From contig JAGTTD010000003.1 of assembly GCA_018398585.1 (NCBI GenBank), positions 4,534,637 through 4,598,636 of the forward strand: 64,000 nt of DNA, given 5' to 3'. This DNA is from Simmondsia chinensis (lineage: Eukaryota > Streptophyta > Magnoliopsida > Caryophyllales > Simmondsiaceae). A model generated the notes under the pieces. The model worked only from the letters and a program-made list of their open reading frames with translations, was not told where the DNA came from and did not search any database. This document shows positions 11,471 to 23,248 of this stretch, in pieces. A program made the position numbers and the translations under genes. Each line of letters starts with the position of its first letter. The stretch's first letter is position 1.

Positions 11471-13288
11471 TGTTAGAGCTGGTGTCCCCAAAAACCCAAT
11501 TAGTTAATTTGAAATATTAAGTAAATGAAATTAGTTTATTTACTTATTGTCTAATTATATTTTATGAGTCTAGAATGTGTGTGACTGTTTTCTGAAACGC
11601 TCCATGAGATGGACATAGTCCAATGGCATGTCAGGATTGGTTTATGTGGTTGATGAGATTGAACCACACATAGACTTAGATCAAACTAGTTATATGTTGT
11701 CAAAGTATATGTTTGTAGTTGGCAATGTGTTTGGACAACATACCTATTAAGACTAAATTATGATACTTTAGATGACTTTGTCTTGGTCATATGGATAGAG
11801 ATCTAAAAGTATTATATTGGTGTTGTATATATGATTGGAACACTAAGCATGATCACCTAAACTAGTTTTTTTTAGCTGCTATCAAAAATAATTAATTCTA
11901 TAAGATTATAACTCTAAATCCATGAAATACTCTGAACTCGTAAATGGATTGTTCGATGCTTTGATACACTAAAAGGTATTTTAAGGTGTAGTGGGGATAG
12001 GTATTTTACGTGGAATCTATATTCTATTATGAGATAAAGATGTTCCCTTAGTCGATTCGTAAGCATACGAATAGATTTGAGAATCTTTGGCTAAAGTATT
12101 CTATATGCATGACGTTTTGAATTAATACAGAAGTTTTGTCTGTATTATTGAGTTGTTTGAGAAGGATAAGTCTGGAACTATGGTGATAGAGGTGAAAAAA
12201 ATAATGATAGTAGTTGAAGTTGTTTTTGCTCATGGATATCTAATGGAGGGGTTGATTGTCGTAATAAAAGTTATATGGGAAATTCTTGAGTAAATATAAT
12301 TAATTGTAGGATGCGGTAAAACTTATTAGTGGAATTAAGTTTTACTCAATCATAATCAAATGTTATCATGAGAGGATAATCAAATTTCACCCCTTTGGAG
12401 CAAGAGTTAGATTGTCCCTAAGGTCTCTTCGGAATCCACAACATAAGCATTGTTCAAAATATTCAAAAATGAGTTCATGAAACGAATTATTTATGCATGA
12501 GGTAAATAAATTTTATGCTCAACTAAATTTATGGAATGAATTTAAGACATGTGGGAATTAAAAAAATAAATAAAAATACTACGCTCGCGTAAATACGGAT
12601 CGCCATCCGTGACTGATGTAGCACGCCAATGAGGCACTAACATGTGGTGCAAGCACTGTGCTGCCTAGCCCATCTATCCATAGCTTATGCTGTGGATGAA
12701 AGATAGACCGCCACATGTCACTGTGTTTGGTTATAAAATCACCTGTTTTTTTATTGTGAGTTAGAAGAAGATTAGAGTTTTGGAACTTGGTTTTCTCTCA
12801 TGAAAAAAGCTCTAAAATTGTTTTAGGGGTTCTCTAAATTTATTATTCAGCATAATCTCTAAGAAAATTTATTTTTTGTAAAGATCAAATAAAAAATTTT
12901 GGTCTGAAATTTTTCATAAGTTAAATATTTTGGGAGCCCATACTCCTAGTGCTGGAAGAGATCATAGCAAAGAAGACCTTGAGGTGCGAAGAAATCTTCT
13001 TCTAATTTCAGATCTTTAAATCGGAGTTAGGATTCACACTTCAGGTATATTTACTTAAATATTTGATGTTTAATTTGTTTTTCGCTTGTTTCGTTTCATT
13101 CTACATAACCATATTTTTACATATTTTATATGATACTTTTTGTTTGTGATATTATAAATATATTAGAAAGATTTTTACCAAATTAAATAGTTTAATTAAA
13201 TTGGGCTTTGGATTTAAATTTAAGAATTTTAAATTGGTACTTTGTTGTGCTTGCTCTAGGAAATATTTTTGAAAATATATTCCCAAAA
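11471..13288 (+). repeat. 3' LTR of element A
   Basis: Begins TGTTAGAGCTGGTG and repeats the 5' LTR of A in order. It also carries the terminal 250 bp lost from the 5' copy: CACTTCAGGTATATTTAC, then an AT-rich end at TATTCCCAAAA. The corresponding words occur in reverse complement in C's LTR (23264-25135). Element D resumes at 13289. Confidence 0.85.
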
Positions 13289-14115
13289 AGTGCTTTCATG
13301 CTAGAGGAAGGTCCTCAGACATTATCAAGAGGCCAGGAGATCCATAGGTGCACCACCTTTGAGAGAAGCTTTTAATAATGAGCTGGACTGAATTTTTAGT
13401 AATAACACTTGAGTGTTAGTGAACCTTACTCTAGGATGCAAACCCATAGGGTGTGAGTGGGTGGTTAAAAAGAAACTGAGGGCTGATGGATTCATTAATA
13501 ATTTTAAGGCCAAATCACTAGCTAAGGGGTACACTCAAAAACAAGGTGTACAACTTTTTGATTCCCATTCACTCATGACTAAAACAGCCACTGAGAGAAC
13601 TTTGATTGCTCTAGCAGCTCTACATATCCTTGTAGTATATCAAATGGACATTAAAACCGCATTCTTGAATGTTGACCTTAAGGAGGAAATTTACATGGAA
13701 TAACCTGAGGGGTTCAAGGTTCCTAGAATGGAGTATAAATTTAGTAAACTTGTAAATTCCTTATATGGTCTTAAGCAAGCTCCTAAACAATGGCATCAAA
13801 AGTTTGATTGCACTTTGGTCACACATGATTTTGTTGTGAACAGTGGTGATGCATGTGTGTACTCTAAGCATGTTGATGATGCTTGTGTAATTATCTGCTT
13901 GTATGTTGTTGACATGCTTATTTTTAGTACAAGTGTGAATATTGTAAATGCTACTCAGCCTTTCCCGAGTACATGCTTTGATATGAAAGACCTAGGTGAG
14001 GCTGATGTAATACTTTGCGTTAAAATTCTTAGAGCACATGAGGTTTTGACTCCAAGTCAATCGCACTATGTGGAGAAATTATTTAGATTTTGGTCACTTT
14101 GATGACACTCTTGCT
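13289..14115 (+). pseudogene. copia reverse transcriptase (element D, resumed)
   Basis: Continues D's pol after insertion A. Motifs in order: PIGCEWVVKKKLRADG (about 13445), FKAKSLAKGYTQKQGV, a degraded FSP-like box, VYQMDIKTAFLNVDLKEEIYME (about 13640-13700), SLYGLKQAPKQWHQKFD (about 13760-13810) and ICLYVVDMLIFS, where the copia active site YVDD has become YVVD. The longest open parts are 13413-13703 and 13728-14102. Loss of the first catalytic Asp of YVDD makes it inactive even apart from the stops. Confidence 0.9.
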
Positions 14116-14850
14116 AAAACTCCCTTTGACCCAAATGTTCGCTTGAAGAGGAACATAGGTGATAGTGTGTCGCAGGCCACATATGCTAAAATTATTTGCA
14201 GCGTGATGTTTTAATGAATTGCACTCATCTTGATATTTCCTATGCTTTCAGTCGATTGAGTCATTATACCTATTGTCCAAGTGATAAGCACTATGTTGTT
14301 TTGGTCAAAATTTTGAGGTACCTGAGAGGTGCCATTTACTGGGGTTTTAATTATATAAAATTCCCTACTATTTTAGAGGGATACTGTGATGCCAATGGAC
14401 AATCTAACAGCGATGAAATTAACTCAACTAGGGGCTATTTTTTTTATGCTTGCTAACGATGCCGTGTCTTTAAAATCTTGTAAACATACCGACATTGCTA
14501 AATCCACGATGGAATTTAAATTTATTTCTTTAGAGATCGCAAGTTTGGAAACTAAACAACCGAGGAATGTGATGGGAAACATTCCATTGTGGGGAATGCC
14601 CACATCGTTAGTCTCGATGCACTCTGACTCACATGTAGCCAATTGAGTTGGCGCAGAGTGAGGTGTATAATGGCAAGCACAAGAATAATCACCTGAGGCA
14701 TGGTGTAGTAAGGCACCTTAATTAAAATAACATGATTGCTCGAGTTTGTAAAGAGTGAAAAGAATTTTGTAGATCCCCTACCTAAAGGCCTTTCTTTGAA
14801 GGCAACATATGATACAATAGAGGGAATGGGGCTTAAGCCCACTTGAGTGT
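14116..14850 (+). pseudogene. copia RNase H (element D)
   Basis: Frames give DVLMNCTHLDISYAFSRLSHY, a standard lead-in to copia RNase H. EGYCDANGQSNSDEINSTRGYFF follows (about 14380-14450), carrying the first catalytic Asp in YCDAN. Then come a frameshifted MEFKFISLEIAS (usually MEAEYIAL) and the pol end VDPLPKGLSLKATYDTIEGMGLK (about 14765-14840). Element E ends with the same words on the minus strand (about 34260-34350). Confidence 0.85.
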
Positions 14851-15512
14851 TTCGATCCTAATGGATAAGCATCTCGGGAGTACTCTCAATGTTCAATGGG
14901 TCAAACGAAGCTAAAGTTGAGGAATATTTGATTAAACCATCCTAGCCCCTTCCAAGATAATGCTGTTGGTGGCTTGGATCTGTCAAATCTGCCACGACTT
15001 TAAGGTTGAGCGCTATGTTCTCAATGTTGTCCATAGCCCATTGTGGTGGTGTGGGGTAGCACACCTAATGGACACACCATATTGCCATGACATAAGGATG
15101 AGCTTGAGGCTCTTAATTGTGTCTATAGCCTGTGATACTGTTGTGGGGCAACGCACCTAATGGACTCACCTACGGGAAAGTGGGGGTGGTAAGACATCCT
15201 TTGTTAAGAGTAGGGGCTTACTCTCTAGAGCATTTTTGAGTACTCAAGTATCGGTTCTATTTTGTTGAGAAGGACCTCATACGTCCAGATTGCAGAGTGC
15301 ATTTCAAATTGAGAACACATGAAGTAGATGTGTGTGCTCTTAACAATGACTTCTCATGGTTCAAGACTGTTCATGCTGGGTGTTTGTGGGACATGCATGC
15401 TCACTAGGTGCTAATTCAAGTCCAAAAGGCATTGACATCATCAAGTGGGGGTCTCAATGCTCAGTAACCTCTTTTCCTTCTTTCTTTCTCAAAAGTGAAT
15501 CATGTTAGGGAT
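14851..15512 (+). other. 3' untranslated region of element D with a 92-bp repeat
   Basis: Lies between the pol end and the 3' LTR. It carries two copies of a segment with TCCATAGCC/TCTATAGCC, GGTGTGGGG-like and CACCTAATGGAC words (15062 and 15154, about 92 bp apart). Element E has the same duplicated segment in the same place. No convincing protein: the open stretch at 14960-15160 simply spans the repeat. Confidence 0.6.
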
Positions 15513-16340
15513 TGTTGGATGATTCAGGTGGCGTGCTTCAATTTTGTTTCTCTTGTGAAAAGCTTCAATCCCACATAGGAAGAGTAGTGGAGGGAGGTCT
15601 AGTTTATATACCCCCTTGCCATTGTACTTGGTAAAGTCTTGAGGGGCCCTGAGTGGGCTTGGTCTACCACAAAAGCACGCGTGGTCCCGACCCGCCTTAC
15701 CAAGCTGGCCAGTGCTTTACATTGTGGTGTGGAGTGGACTTTTCTAACTTAGACCTTTATTTTTAAGGACATTATGTTTGTACTTAACCTAAAGGAACTC
15801 CTGGGGAGTAGTAGGACTATGCTTGAGCTCATGGGTTTGAGCTCGAGTGTGAGGTATCCCTTTGTGTCCAACCTTGAGGCTGTTATACTTGAGCTGTTCT
15901 TCGTTACCTCGGGTTTGATTTCGAGCACATGTCTTGACCGTGTCTCTGCCCACTTCTTTCTATAACCATTGCTAGCTTAGTTATGCTTGAATTTTCTGCT
16001 CCTCCATATCCGTCACCTTCGTAGTTAGGGCTAGATTTCTTACACACAATCCATAACTGATTCTTGCGTTCATGTTAAGTTTTTTTGCCTATAAATACCA
16101 TGCATTTGGGCATAGTTCTATATACAGATTCATAGAAATCATTCTTCTTCCTGTCTCTACAATTCTCTAAAAGTTCTTCTCAGTTTTCATGGTTACTGAG
16201 CAAGTTGGGGCATACCTCAACCCATCAACCGAGAGTACACTCCTATGTTGGGTGCCATGTTAACCCTGGGAATCAGAGTGCTTAACGATCCCGTTTATAC
16301 TATAGCGGGGACATAAACAACTTAGGCTAGGGGTGACCTC
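15513..16340 (+). repeat. 3' LTR of element D
   Basis: Starts TGTTGGATGATTCAGGTGGC and follows the 5' LTR through the TTTATATA box (about 15602), CTCGAG-rich part, CTATAAAT box (about 16090) and TTGGGGCATACCTCAACCCATC, then TTAACCCTGGGAATCAGAGTGC and GACATAAACAACTTAGG as in the E and H LTRs. Similarity to those fades near 16340. The last 100 bp before element F (16341-16446) may be a diverged LTR end or other sequence, so no target duplication could be assigned. Confidence 0.75.
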
Positions 16341-16446
16341 CAAGGCGCGACGACTTCTTTCTATTCAATCTTCTTCCCTGAATCTTTTATTTTTCAGTCG
16401 CTCAATTATCTTGTCTCAAGTCCATTTCTTGCAGTATGAGGTTTAT

Positions 16447-17869
16447 TGTTGTTGACCCTAAGGGCCATTTACATTTGTGATTTTGATGATAACAATCATT
16501 GAATGAGTCGTTGTATATAATTGCTCTAATCTGGTTCGAAAATAACTCATAAGAAAGCTTGGGAAATGAAGGCTAATCATGTTGATACTAAGCTTTCTAA
16601 GCCGATGGATTAAGAGGAAAAGAGATCAAGGTTGAAGAGAAGATTGATCCAAAATGAAGAGAATGAGATCCGAGTCCAAGAGCTTTAAGTCATTTATTTG
16701 TATTTTTTAGGACTAAGGATCGGGATATATCAATTGAGTCAAATCTCAATATTGATATGTGATGCTCTAACAAAACTATTTTTGAAATATTTTTGAAATT
16801 TGATTTCCATATATGATTTGAAAAATATTCACGTAAAATTCAAGGCAATCCAGTTTGTCAATAAAAATATTTTTTGAATTGGTATTAGGAAAAGCATGCC
16901 CAAACATAACAAGATCAAATTTTATAGGGTGATATTTTAGCTTCAATGAATCAATCAGCCATTCCAATGATCAAGGCAAACATGGAAGCTAATTCATAAA
17001 ATTAAGATGATATGGTAATCAATCAATTATTCATTCAATCAAGCTAAATAGTCAAAATTATTCAAAATCCACCCAAGCATGCTGAATGTCGGCACATAGA
17101 AGAGATGTGTCGACACACATACATACAATAGCCATCCTGAGCTACTATGGGTTGATACACAGCCCAGAAAAAGCTCCAAACGACTTCTTTTGATTTGATT
17201 TCTTTCCAAATTTTTTCCCTGAGATTTTGAATGTCCCCTAGGCCCGCATTTTCTTATAAACAGGGATTGAATGCTTTAGTTTTGATCATCCAATTCTCTC
17301 TTAGAATTCTTGATTAAAAAGCACTTGTTTTCTTATACTATTGCGTTTTAATTTTGAGTTTCTTTTAAATTTTTCTTGAGCATCACTAGTTCCCTTTATT
17401 ATATATCGTTGACCTTAATTACCATATTCTTGTCCTTGGCTAAGCTTGATTCATTGTCAATTCACTATTGAAATAGAGAAGAATTTCATTGCTTTAATTC
17501 TTTCATTACTTTTTTTCATTTAATTGCAAAAGTGGGATCCTGAGCCTATGGTTACAAAAGGGTCAGTTGTAATGGTTGGATCTTGAACCTACGTGCAAAA
17601 GGACCAATTTTAAAGGTTGGATCCTGAGCCCAGTTTAAAAAAGAATTGTCAAGCTTGGTTAAAGGTTCAAGTGACAAGGAGTAGTCACTAGAGGAGTGGA
17701 CTAGTTTCCGGGTTAGAAGTGAACCGTTATACAAATCCTTGTGCATTGTTTTTCTTCTTGGCTTTATTTTTTAAATTTCATATTCATTGTTTAGATTTTG
17801 GTTTTTATTTTTTTAATTTTTTTTTTTGTTCTTAAAGTTTAAATTTTCATTTTATCTTGAAAGAACCTA

Positions 17870-17902
<33 letters not shown>

Positions 17903-17922
17903 AGATGTTCTTTGGGCCTTCA
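16447..17922 (+). repeat. 5' LTR of SIRE-like copia element F
   Basis: Starts TGTTGTTGACCCTAAGGGCC and continues ATTTTGATGATAACAATCA, words I recognise as typical of SIRE/Maximus-type copia LTR starts. It ends just before a primer-binding site. Near its end is an uninterrupted run of 28 C (17875-17902). No second LTR was found: the element is cut off near 20390. Confidence 0.75.
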
Positions 17923-17924
17923 AT

Positions 17925-17936
17925 TGGTATCAGAGG
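17925..17936 (+). promoter_or_regulatory. primer-binding site of element F
   Basis: TGGTATCAGAGG directly after the LTR matches 11 of 12 bases of the usual initiator-Met tRNA primer site TGGTATCAGAGC of plant LTR retrotransposons. It fixes the LTR 3' boundary and the + orientation of F. Confidence 0.85.
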
Positions 17937-17980
17937 TAGTGCTCATTTTGTTTTTGTTCTAACAATCTTAGCGTGATCAT

Positions 17981-18960
17981 TATGGAAACCTTTGAACCTA
18001 TTTTGGCCAAGGGTCAATCAACTGAGAAGCCTCCACTTTTTGACAGTAAAAACCTTTTATGTCGGAAACTTAAGATGAGACTTTTTATTACGTCTATTGA
18101 TTTTGAATTATTGCTAATCACAAAAAAAAAAAAATTGGTGATTTTGTTCCTTCAATGAATAAAGGAAATGCAATTTTTGATGAATTTGAAAATGAGCTTT
18201 CGACATAAGAAAAAGCTTAAGAAAAATGCTAAAGCTCACTTCCAATTATTATCTGCTATTACTCCCAATGTGTTTACACATGTCAAAAGTTGTAAGACCA
18301 CTAAACAGATTTGGGACAAACTAGGAGCCACATTTGGAAGAATCTCCTCATACAAGTGAAGAGGGGCAAGTGGATTCGTGTCTCATGGCTATTAAATCTG
18401 AAGAAGAAAAGGCACTTGAAAAAGATGAGGTAAATAATTTATCGTATAATGAGCTCATGTGTAATTATCACGAGTTGTACAGTGCTGCTGAGAAGTTAAG
18501 AACCAAATATTCTTCTAATAAAAAGGAGCTACAAAAAGTGTCAAAACAATATTTAGAGTCATTAAATGATCAATTTGAAACATTGATTGATGAAAAATAA
18601 TTCTTGGAAGGAAAGCTCCTTTCAAGTGAAAGTAAAAATGAAGAATTTAACTAAACTAAATTATTGCTTCAAGAGAATGAGTCTCTAAAAGAATAAGTAG
18701 AAGAACTCTCGCAAATTTCAAGTTAGCTTCTCAAGGGTCAAGAAACACTTGAAAAAAATACTCTTTTCTCAAAGATCCACTTATAATAAACGGGAAATTA
18801 GCTATAGTTACAACACTAAAAAGAAAAAAAAACTAAATATACTTTTTGTCAAAGCCTCCTCACCGCCGATTAACTCTATAAGATGTCATTATTCTGGTGA
18901 TCATGGGCATATTGGGGATCATAGTCCATTTTAAAAGAATTTGAGAAAAACCAAGATGGT
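17981..18960 (+). pseudogene. SIRE-like gag remnant (element F)
   Basis: Begins METFEPILAKGQSTEKPPLF. Three disjoint parts follow: KPPLFDSKNLLCRKLKMRLF, the AHFQLLSAITPNVFTHVKSC and TTKQIWDKLGATFG segment (the gag UBN2-like helical region), and after a deletion near 18345 a lysine/glutamate-rich helix (18334-18600, with CNYHELYSAAEKLRTKYSSN). A zinc-knuckle relic CHYSGDHGHIGDHS lies at about 18880-18925, with the second Cys changed to Ser. Stops and frameshifts separate the parts. SIRE-type gags are long with a coiled-coil tail, which this resembles. Confidence 0.8.
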
Positions 18961-19400
18961 TTGGGTTCCAAATAATCTTGAGTTCCAAATGTCAAAACTA
19001 ACAATGAAGGAACCAAGAAAATTTGGGTACAAACGTTCGTTAAACAGTGTAGGTGTGCTTGAAGATGGAGAATAAATATCGAAAGTGATGCTTGGATAGT
19101 GGTTTCCCATGTCATATAACCAGAGATAAATCCGAGTCCACTTCTATCAAACCAAGCAAAGTATTTCTCACTTTTGGTGACAAAAAGAAAAGGAAAATTT
19201 TTTGTATTGGTAATGTTGCCACTAACTCTTCTCCTTGCCTATATGATGGTTTACTTGTTAATGGTCTTATGCATAATTTTTTTAACATTAGTCAATTATA
19301 TGATAATGGTTATTGTGTGCATTTGTTTATCATCTAAATGTGTAGTGGTGCATGTTTAGATGAATCAATGTTTAGATGAATGGAGTACTATTTGATTAAT
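18961..19400 (+). pseudogene. copia protease remnant (element F)
   Basis: After a KIWVPNNLE-like lead, the frame at 19092-19337 reads DSGFPCHITRDKSESTSIKP, then FLTFGDKKKRKIFCIGN and VNGLMHNFFNISQLYDNGY. This is the copia retropepsin: catalytic DSG kept, then the flap-like TFGD-KKG-I-GIGN region and the LMHNLLSISQLCD end typical of SIRE-like copia elements. Confidence 0.85.
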
Positions 19401-20390
19401 TAGGATGTGATAGTGTCTATATGATTGATCTTGAACGTATGAACTTTGTGAAACATTCTAGTGTCTCGAATGAAAATGATCCTTGAATTTGAAATAGAAG
19501 ATTTAAGCACGCTAGTATGGACTTAATTGGAAACCTTCGAAAAATGATCTTATTTGATGACTACCATAGCTTAAATCGAAATATATCATATTCGTGATGC
19601 AAAGATATATGAGAAACAAATAAGATCTTCATTCAAACTCGATGATATAGTTTCTATCTCAAGACATCTTGAACTTTTTTCATATAAACTTGTTTGATCC
19701 TATTAGACATTTGAGCCGTTGTGAAAAAATATATGTACTTGTAATGGTTGATAATTACTCCCATTTTGCTTGGTGCTTATTCGGTTCTCATAAGAGTGAA
19801 ACCTTTGACAAATTTGAAAATTTTTGCAAACAAGTGCAAAATGAAAAGGATTTGAAAATTGTTTCAACTAGAGGAGATCATGAAAGGAAAATTCAAAAAA
19901 AACGATTCTGAAAAATATTGTGATTAATTTTGAATCAATCACAATTTTTTTGACTCTTAGAATTCCTCAACAAAATGAAGCGGTTGTAAGAAAAAAATAC
20001 AATTCTTGAACAAAAGGCAAAAACCATTCTTTGTGAAAATAATTTGCCAAATTCATTTTGGCCCGAAGCCATTAACAACACTTGCTTCATCCTAAATTAA
20101 ATTTTAATAAGGCCTATTTTAAAGAAAACACTCAATGAACTTTTACAAACTACGACATTTGGGTGTGAATGCTTATCCATGACTATGGGAAAATGAATCT
20201 TGGTAAATGTGATCCAAGAATGGATGAAGGCATATTTAGTGAGCTACCTACTGGTCACAACTAGAGGAGGAAATCAAATATCCTACCATGTTGGCTTTCC
20301 GGCTTGGCAACAATAATATCTAAGTACCTTAACAATTCCTTTTAAAGTCCAGTGCTTTTATAAAAGAGAAAAATATTTTGGCTCATGATT
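19401..20390 (+). pseudogene. copia integrase remnant, truncated (element F)
   Basis: A degraded GAG-pre-integrase (RRFKHASMDLIGNLRKM, about 19500-19545) is followed by the DDE core at 19669-19911. FFHINLFDPIRHLSRCEKIY has Asn where the first catalytic Asp is expected. FAWCLFGSHKSETFDKFENF follows, then IVSTRGDHE with the second Asp kept. LPNSFWPEAINNTCFILN (about 20045-20100) and TFGCECLSMTMGK belong to the integrase C-terminal part. The RT and the rest are missing: near 20390 the sequence switches to minus-strand family-2 copia (C). Confidence 0.8.
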
Positions 20391-20394
20391 TATT

Positions 20395-21130
20395 TCACCC
20401 TCTTGAGTTTCCTAATTCCTGAGATAGATGTTTATAATAATAGGACTCTTGCTTTGTTCTCATGACACCTTTTCTCTCAAAATATACTTTCATCAGTTTA
20501 GACAACGAGCAATCTCCATTACTCATTGTATCCAGCCTAAACCGATTGAATGATATTGATAGACAAGCCTGGATCATATCCTGTTCAGATTGGCTATCAA
20601 TATTTGCATTAAGAATTTCAAATCAATTAAATAAGCCATCACCACTTGACACTCTCTTGAATTGATCTTTTCTTAACACGATCTAGTGTCTATCATCTTC
20701 TTATTAATTGTTCTCATGCTACAAGTTCTCTAATCAAACACTTTTTTCAAGTATCTGATCAATTCTACCATAATCGACAATTCAAGTATCTAATACTAGA
20801 ATACATTCGAAATCCAATATTCGAATCTTGCACCAAACTAACTCAATAGTCTAGTTTAACGTTCCCAATGTTCTTTTCAACCTAGTAGATCTACTAGTAG
20901 AACCTAGAGAACTCTGAGTATCTCCTAGACTGCTACATACACTAAAACATATCATGTCACACTGAGCATAACAAAACAGACAAGTAAGACATACCAGTAT
21001 TGATAGCAATGCAAAATATAACAACCAGTCTGAAATCAAAAAACTGTAAACAAATAATATAACATATAGGATTGCTTTTCTTGCTTTTTGCAAACAATCA
21101 AAGTTCCAAGTTTACAATCTAACACTTACA
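20395..21130 (-). pseudogene. gag remnant of element C (family-2 copia)
   Basis: Minus-strand counterpart of 8654-9300 in element A. The clearest frame (20395-20577) reads IQACLSISFNRFRLDTMSNG then DCSLSKLMKVYFERKGVM. This resembles the copia gag motif LP-SF-QFKLNY-MN----SL-ELM, in which a chain of helices ends near a Lys/Glu-rich linker. Truncated at about 20390 against element F, so no pol of C remains. No start can be chosen. Confidence 0.55.
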
Positions 21131-21189
21131 TGCATGCAATGTCGCCCCAACAGAAGTACCCAAAACTCCCTGCCGAGTAGGCCGAACGG

Positions 21190-22040
21190 GGATAGCAGAA
21201 GGGTGAGAACATTTCTTAATAAATATGTTTTCTTGTAGCCTCTTTATTAAACATATTTAACACACCACTTTTCCCTCAGCAGCTAAGGTCTTACAATAGA
21301 GCTCCTCGGGGAGGCTAATCTAGACCCAAGTCAAGTGTAAGCTATTACCTGGACATCCATACAAGGTCTTGATATACTCCATGTCGAAGTGGCTATACTC
21401 AATTGCTTGGACTTTAGTCCATCTCTTAGAGGATTAACCTTGTATTATGCAAATGAAAGCTCACCTCATAGAGTCACACCCGCCTACTATATTGCTAGGC
21501 CGGTAACGGAGGCTATGAGCAGTCACTTAAAAGCTCACTCCCACTTGATATTTTTAGTCTTATGAGCCTTTTAATAATTTTAGGAAACAAAAAAAGCGTG
21601 GAATCCACCCAACCATTCTTTGTGTGTATGCAATGATGAGCTAACCAATTTACCCATTACTATGGGAGAGGCGTAACAAGTAATTAGTTAAATGAGAACT
21701 ATTCTCAAGTAATATGTTTCCTAAACATAATTAACTCGCCGTTTCTTCCTTGGTCTGTAAGATAGTACCACAATGCTCCCCAGCAGACTATCATACTATC
21801 CTAGTCAAGTGTATACCATTACCTAGATATTGGTACAAGTAAATAGGATACTCCAAGTTAGCATGGCCTCACTCGTCTTTCCCGTACCTCTATCTATCAT
21901 TAAGAAGTCTAACCCTTGTATTCCACAAAAAAATTCCCTCTTTAGGGAGTAGCGCTTGTCCACTATCTTATCACACTGGCAATGGAGACCAAGAGGAATC
22001 AACTCCTCAATGGAGACCACAATGCTCCCGCTTGAAATTT
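21190..22040 (-). repeat. leader repeats of element C
   Basis: Reverse complement of the pair described at 5463-6420: one unit about 21190-21560, the other about 21740-22030, with CCTCGGGGAGGC, GCTAGGCCGGTAACGG and TTAGGGAGTAGCGC words. Their presence in two independent copies shows that the duplication belongs to the family. Confidence 0.6.
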
Positions 22041-23248
22041 ACACTGGTGAATCTTTCTTTTAAAATTTGATTATCTCAAAATCAATATTAGAATCACATT
22101 CTAAATTATATAACAATTAAATAAAATCCTAAACAAATTAGGTTCCTTTAATTATCTAACTTATGTAACCTAATCTCATTAGATGCATTACGAGAATTTT
22201 CTTTTCAAAAAATTCAACTTTGAATTTTCTAATCTAATTAGATTTATTTGAAATAATTTTCCCATTCGATGAAATCCAACATTTCACCAAGTTTCCTTTT
22301 TAGATGGCCTTCTAACTTTGTTCACATTGTTCATAATATTTAACTCATTTAAATAACATCAAACCTTTTTTTTGGACAATTAAAATAACATCAAACATGT
22401 GAACAAAATTTAAGAAATTTCATGTTATAAAATAATTTGAATAACAACACTTAAGGGCTAAAGTTTGGAACAATCAATGATTTTTCTAAACTCTTTTAGA
22501 AAAGATTATCCCATTATCTTAATTAGGATCTTACCCAAATTAATTTATTATTTATTTAAATTATTTAAACAATAAAAATTAAAACAAAATAAAAAATCCT
22601 TTTTTGAGTGGGGAAGTGCTCCACTTTAAGTTTTAATATTTTATTAAATAAATAAATAATTAAGTAGTTAAATTCGACATCAATTTCACTAGATTGTAAA
22701 CCAAACATTTAATCCAATTAGATATTCTATGTGACGTCGTATATATTTAAATCATTCAACTATTTTAATCTCCAATCTTATTAGATTATTTAGAAATATG
22801 TTCCCACTACTTTAATCATAGATCATCCTAAATTAAACAACTTAAATTTAAAGAATAGCAATCACGTTATTAGACTTGTTATTAACACAATCAAGTATTC
22901 TTTATTTTGAATCATTATAAAATATTCAATAATTGAATATTCCGAACCTTGGTTCAAAATCTGATCACATTGGACTAATAATCTAAATCGCTCAACTCTT
23001 TTAATACCTAATCCAATTAGACTCGATTTAAAAATATGCTCCTTGATTGAATCCAGACTCATATAAAATTTAAAACAATATAAAACATTAATAATCATTC
23101 AATCTTGTTATTAAACTCTTTAACAATAATATTCTGGATTGTCCTTTTCCTTTAATAAAATTTCCAATTTCATATTTTCATAATTCTACATACTCTAATT
23201 TTATCAAACCCAATATTTCAATGTCAATTATGAACATACTCGGAGTTG
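22041..23248 (-). other. AT-rich untranslated leader of element C
   Basis: About 1.2 kb between the primer-binding site and the leader repeats. Very rich in A and T, with a recurrent TCTAATTAGATTA-like motif (for example near 22160, 22220 and 22770) and no frame longer than 78 codons. No gene is visible. Element A has lost this part by deletion. Confidence 0.5.

Larger units (their letters stand above)
3735..13288 (+). mobile_element. copia element A (family 2), inserted in element D
   Basis: Bounded by related LTRs starting at 3735 (TGTTGAAGCTGG) and 11471 (TGTTAGAGCTGG). Element D reads AGTAC immediately before and AGTGC immediately after, a 5-bp target duplication with one change (3730-3734 and 13289-13293). 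Removing A restores the D reading frame across HVVSAFMLEE, which matches the same place in element E. Internal order, degraded but legible: leader, gag, integrase, reverse transcriptase, RNase H, all on the + strand. A carries two later insertions, at 3976-4035 and 6429-8653. Confidence 0.9.
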
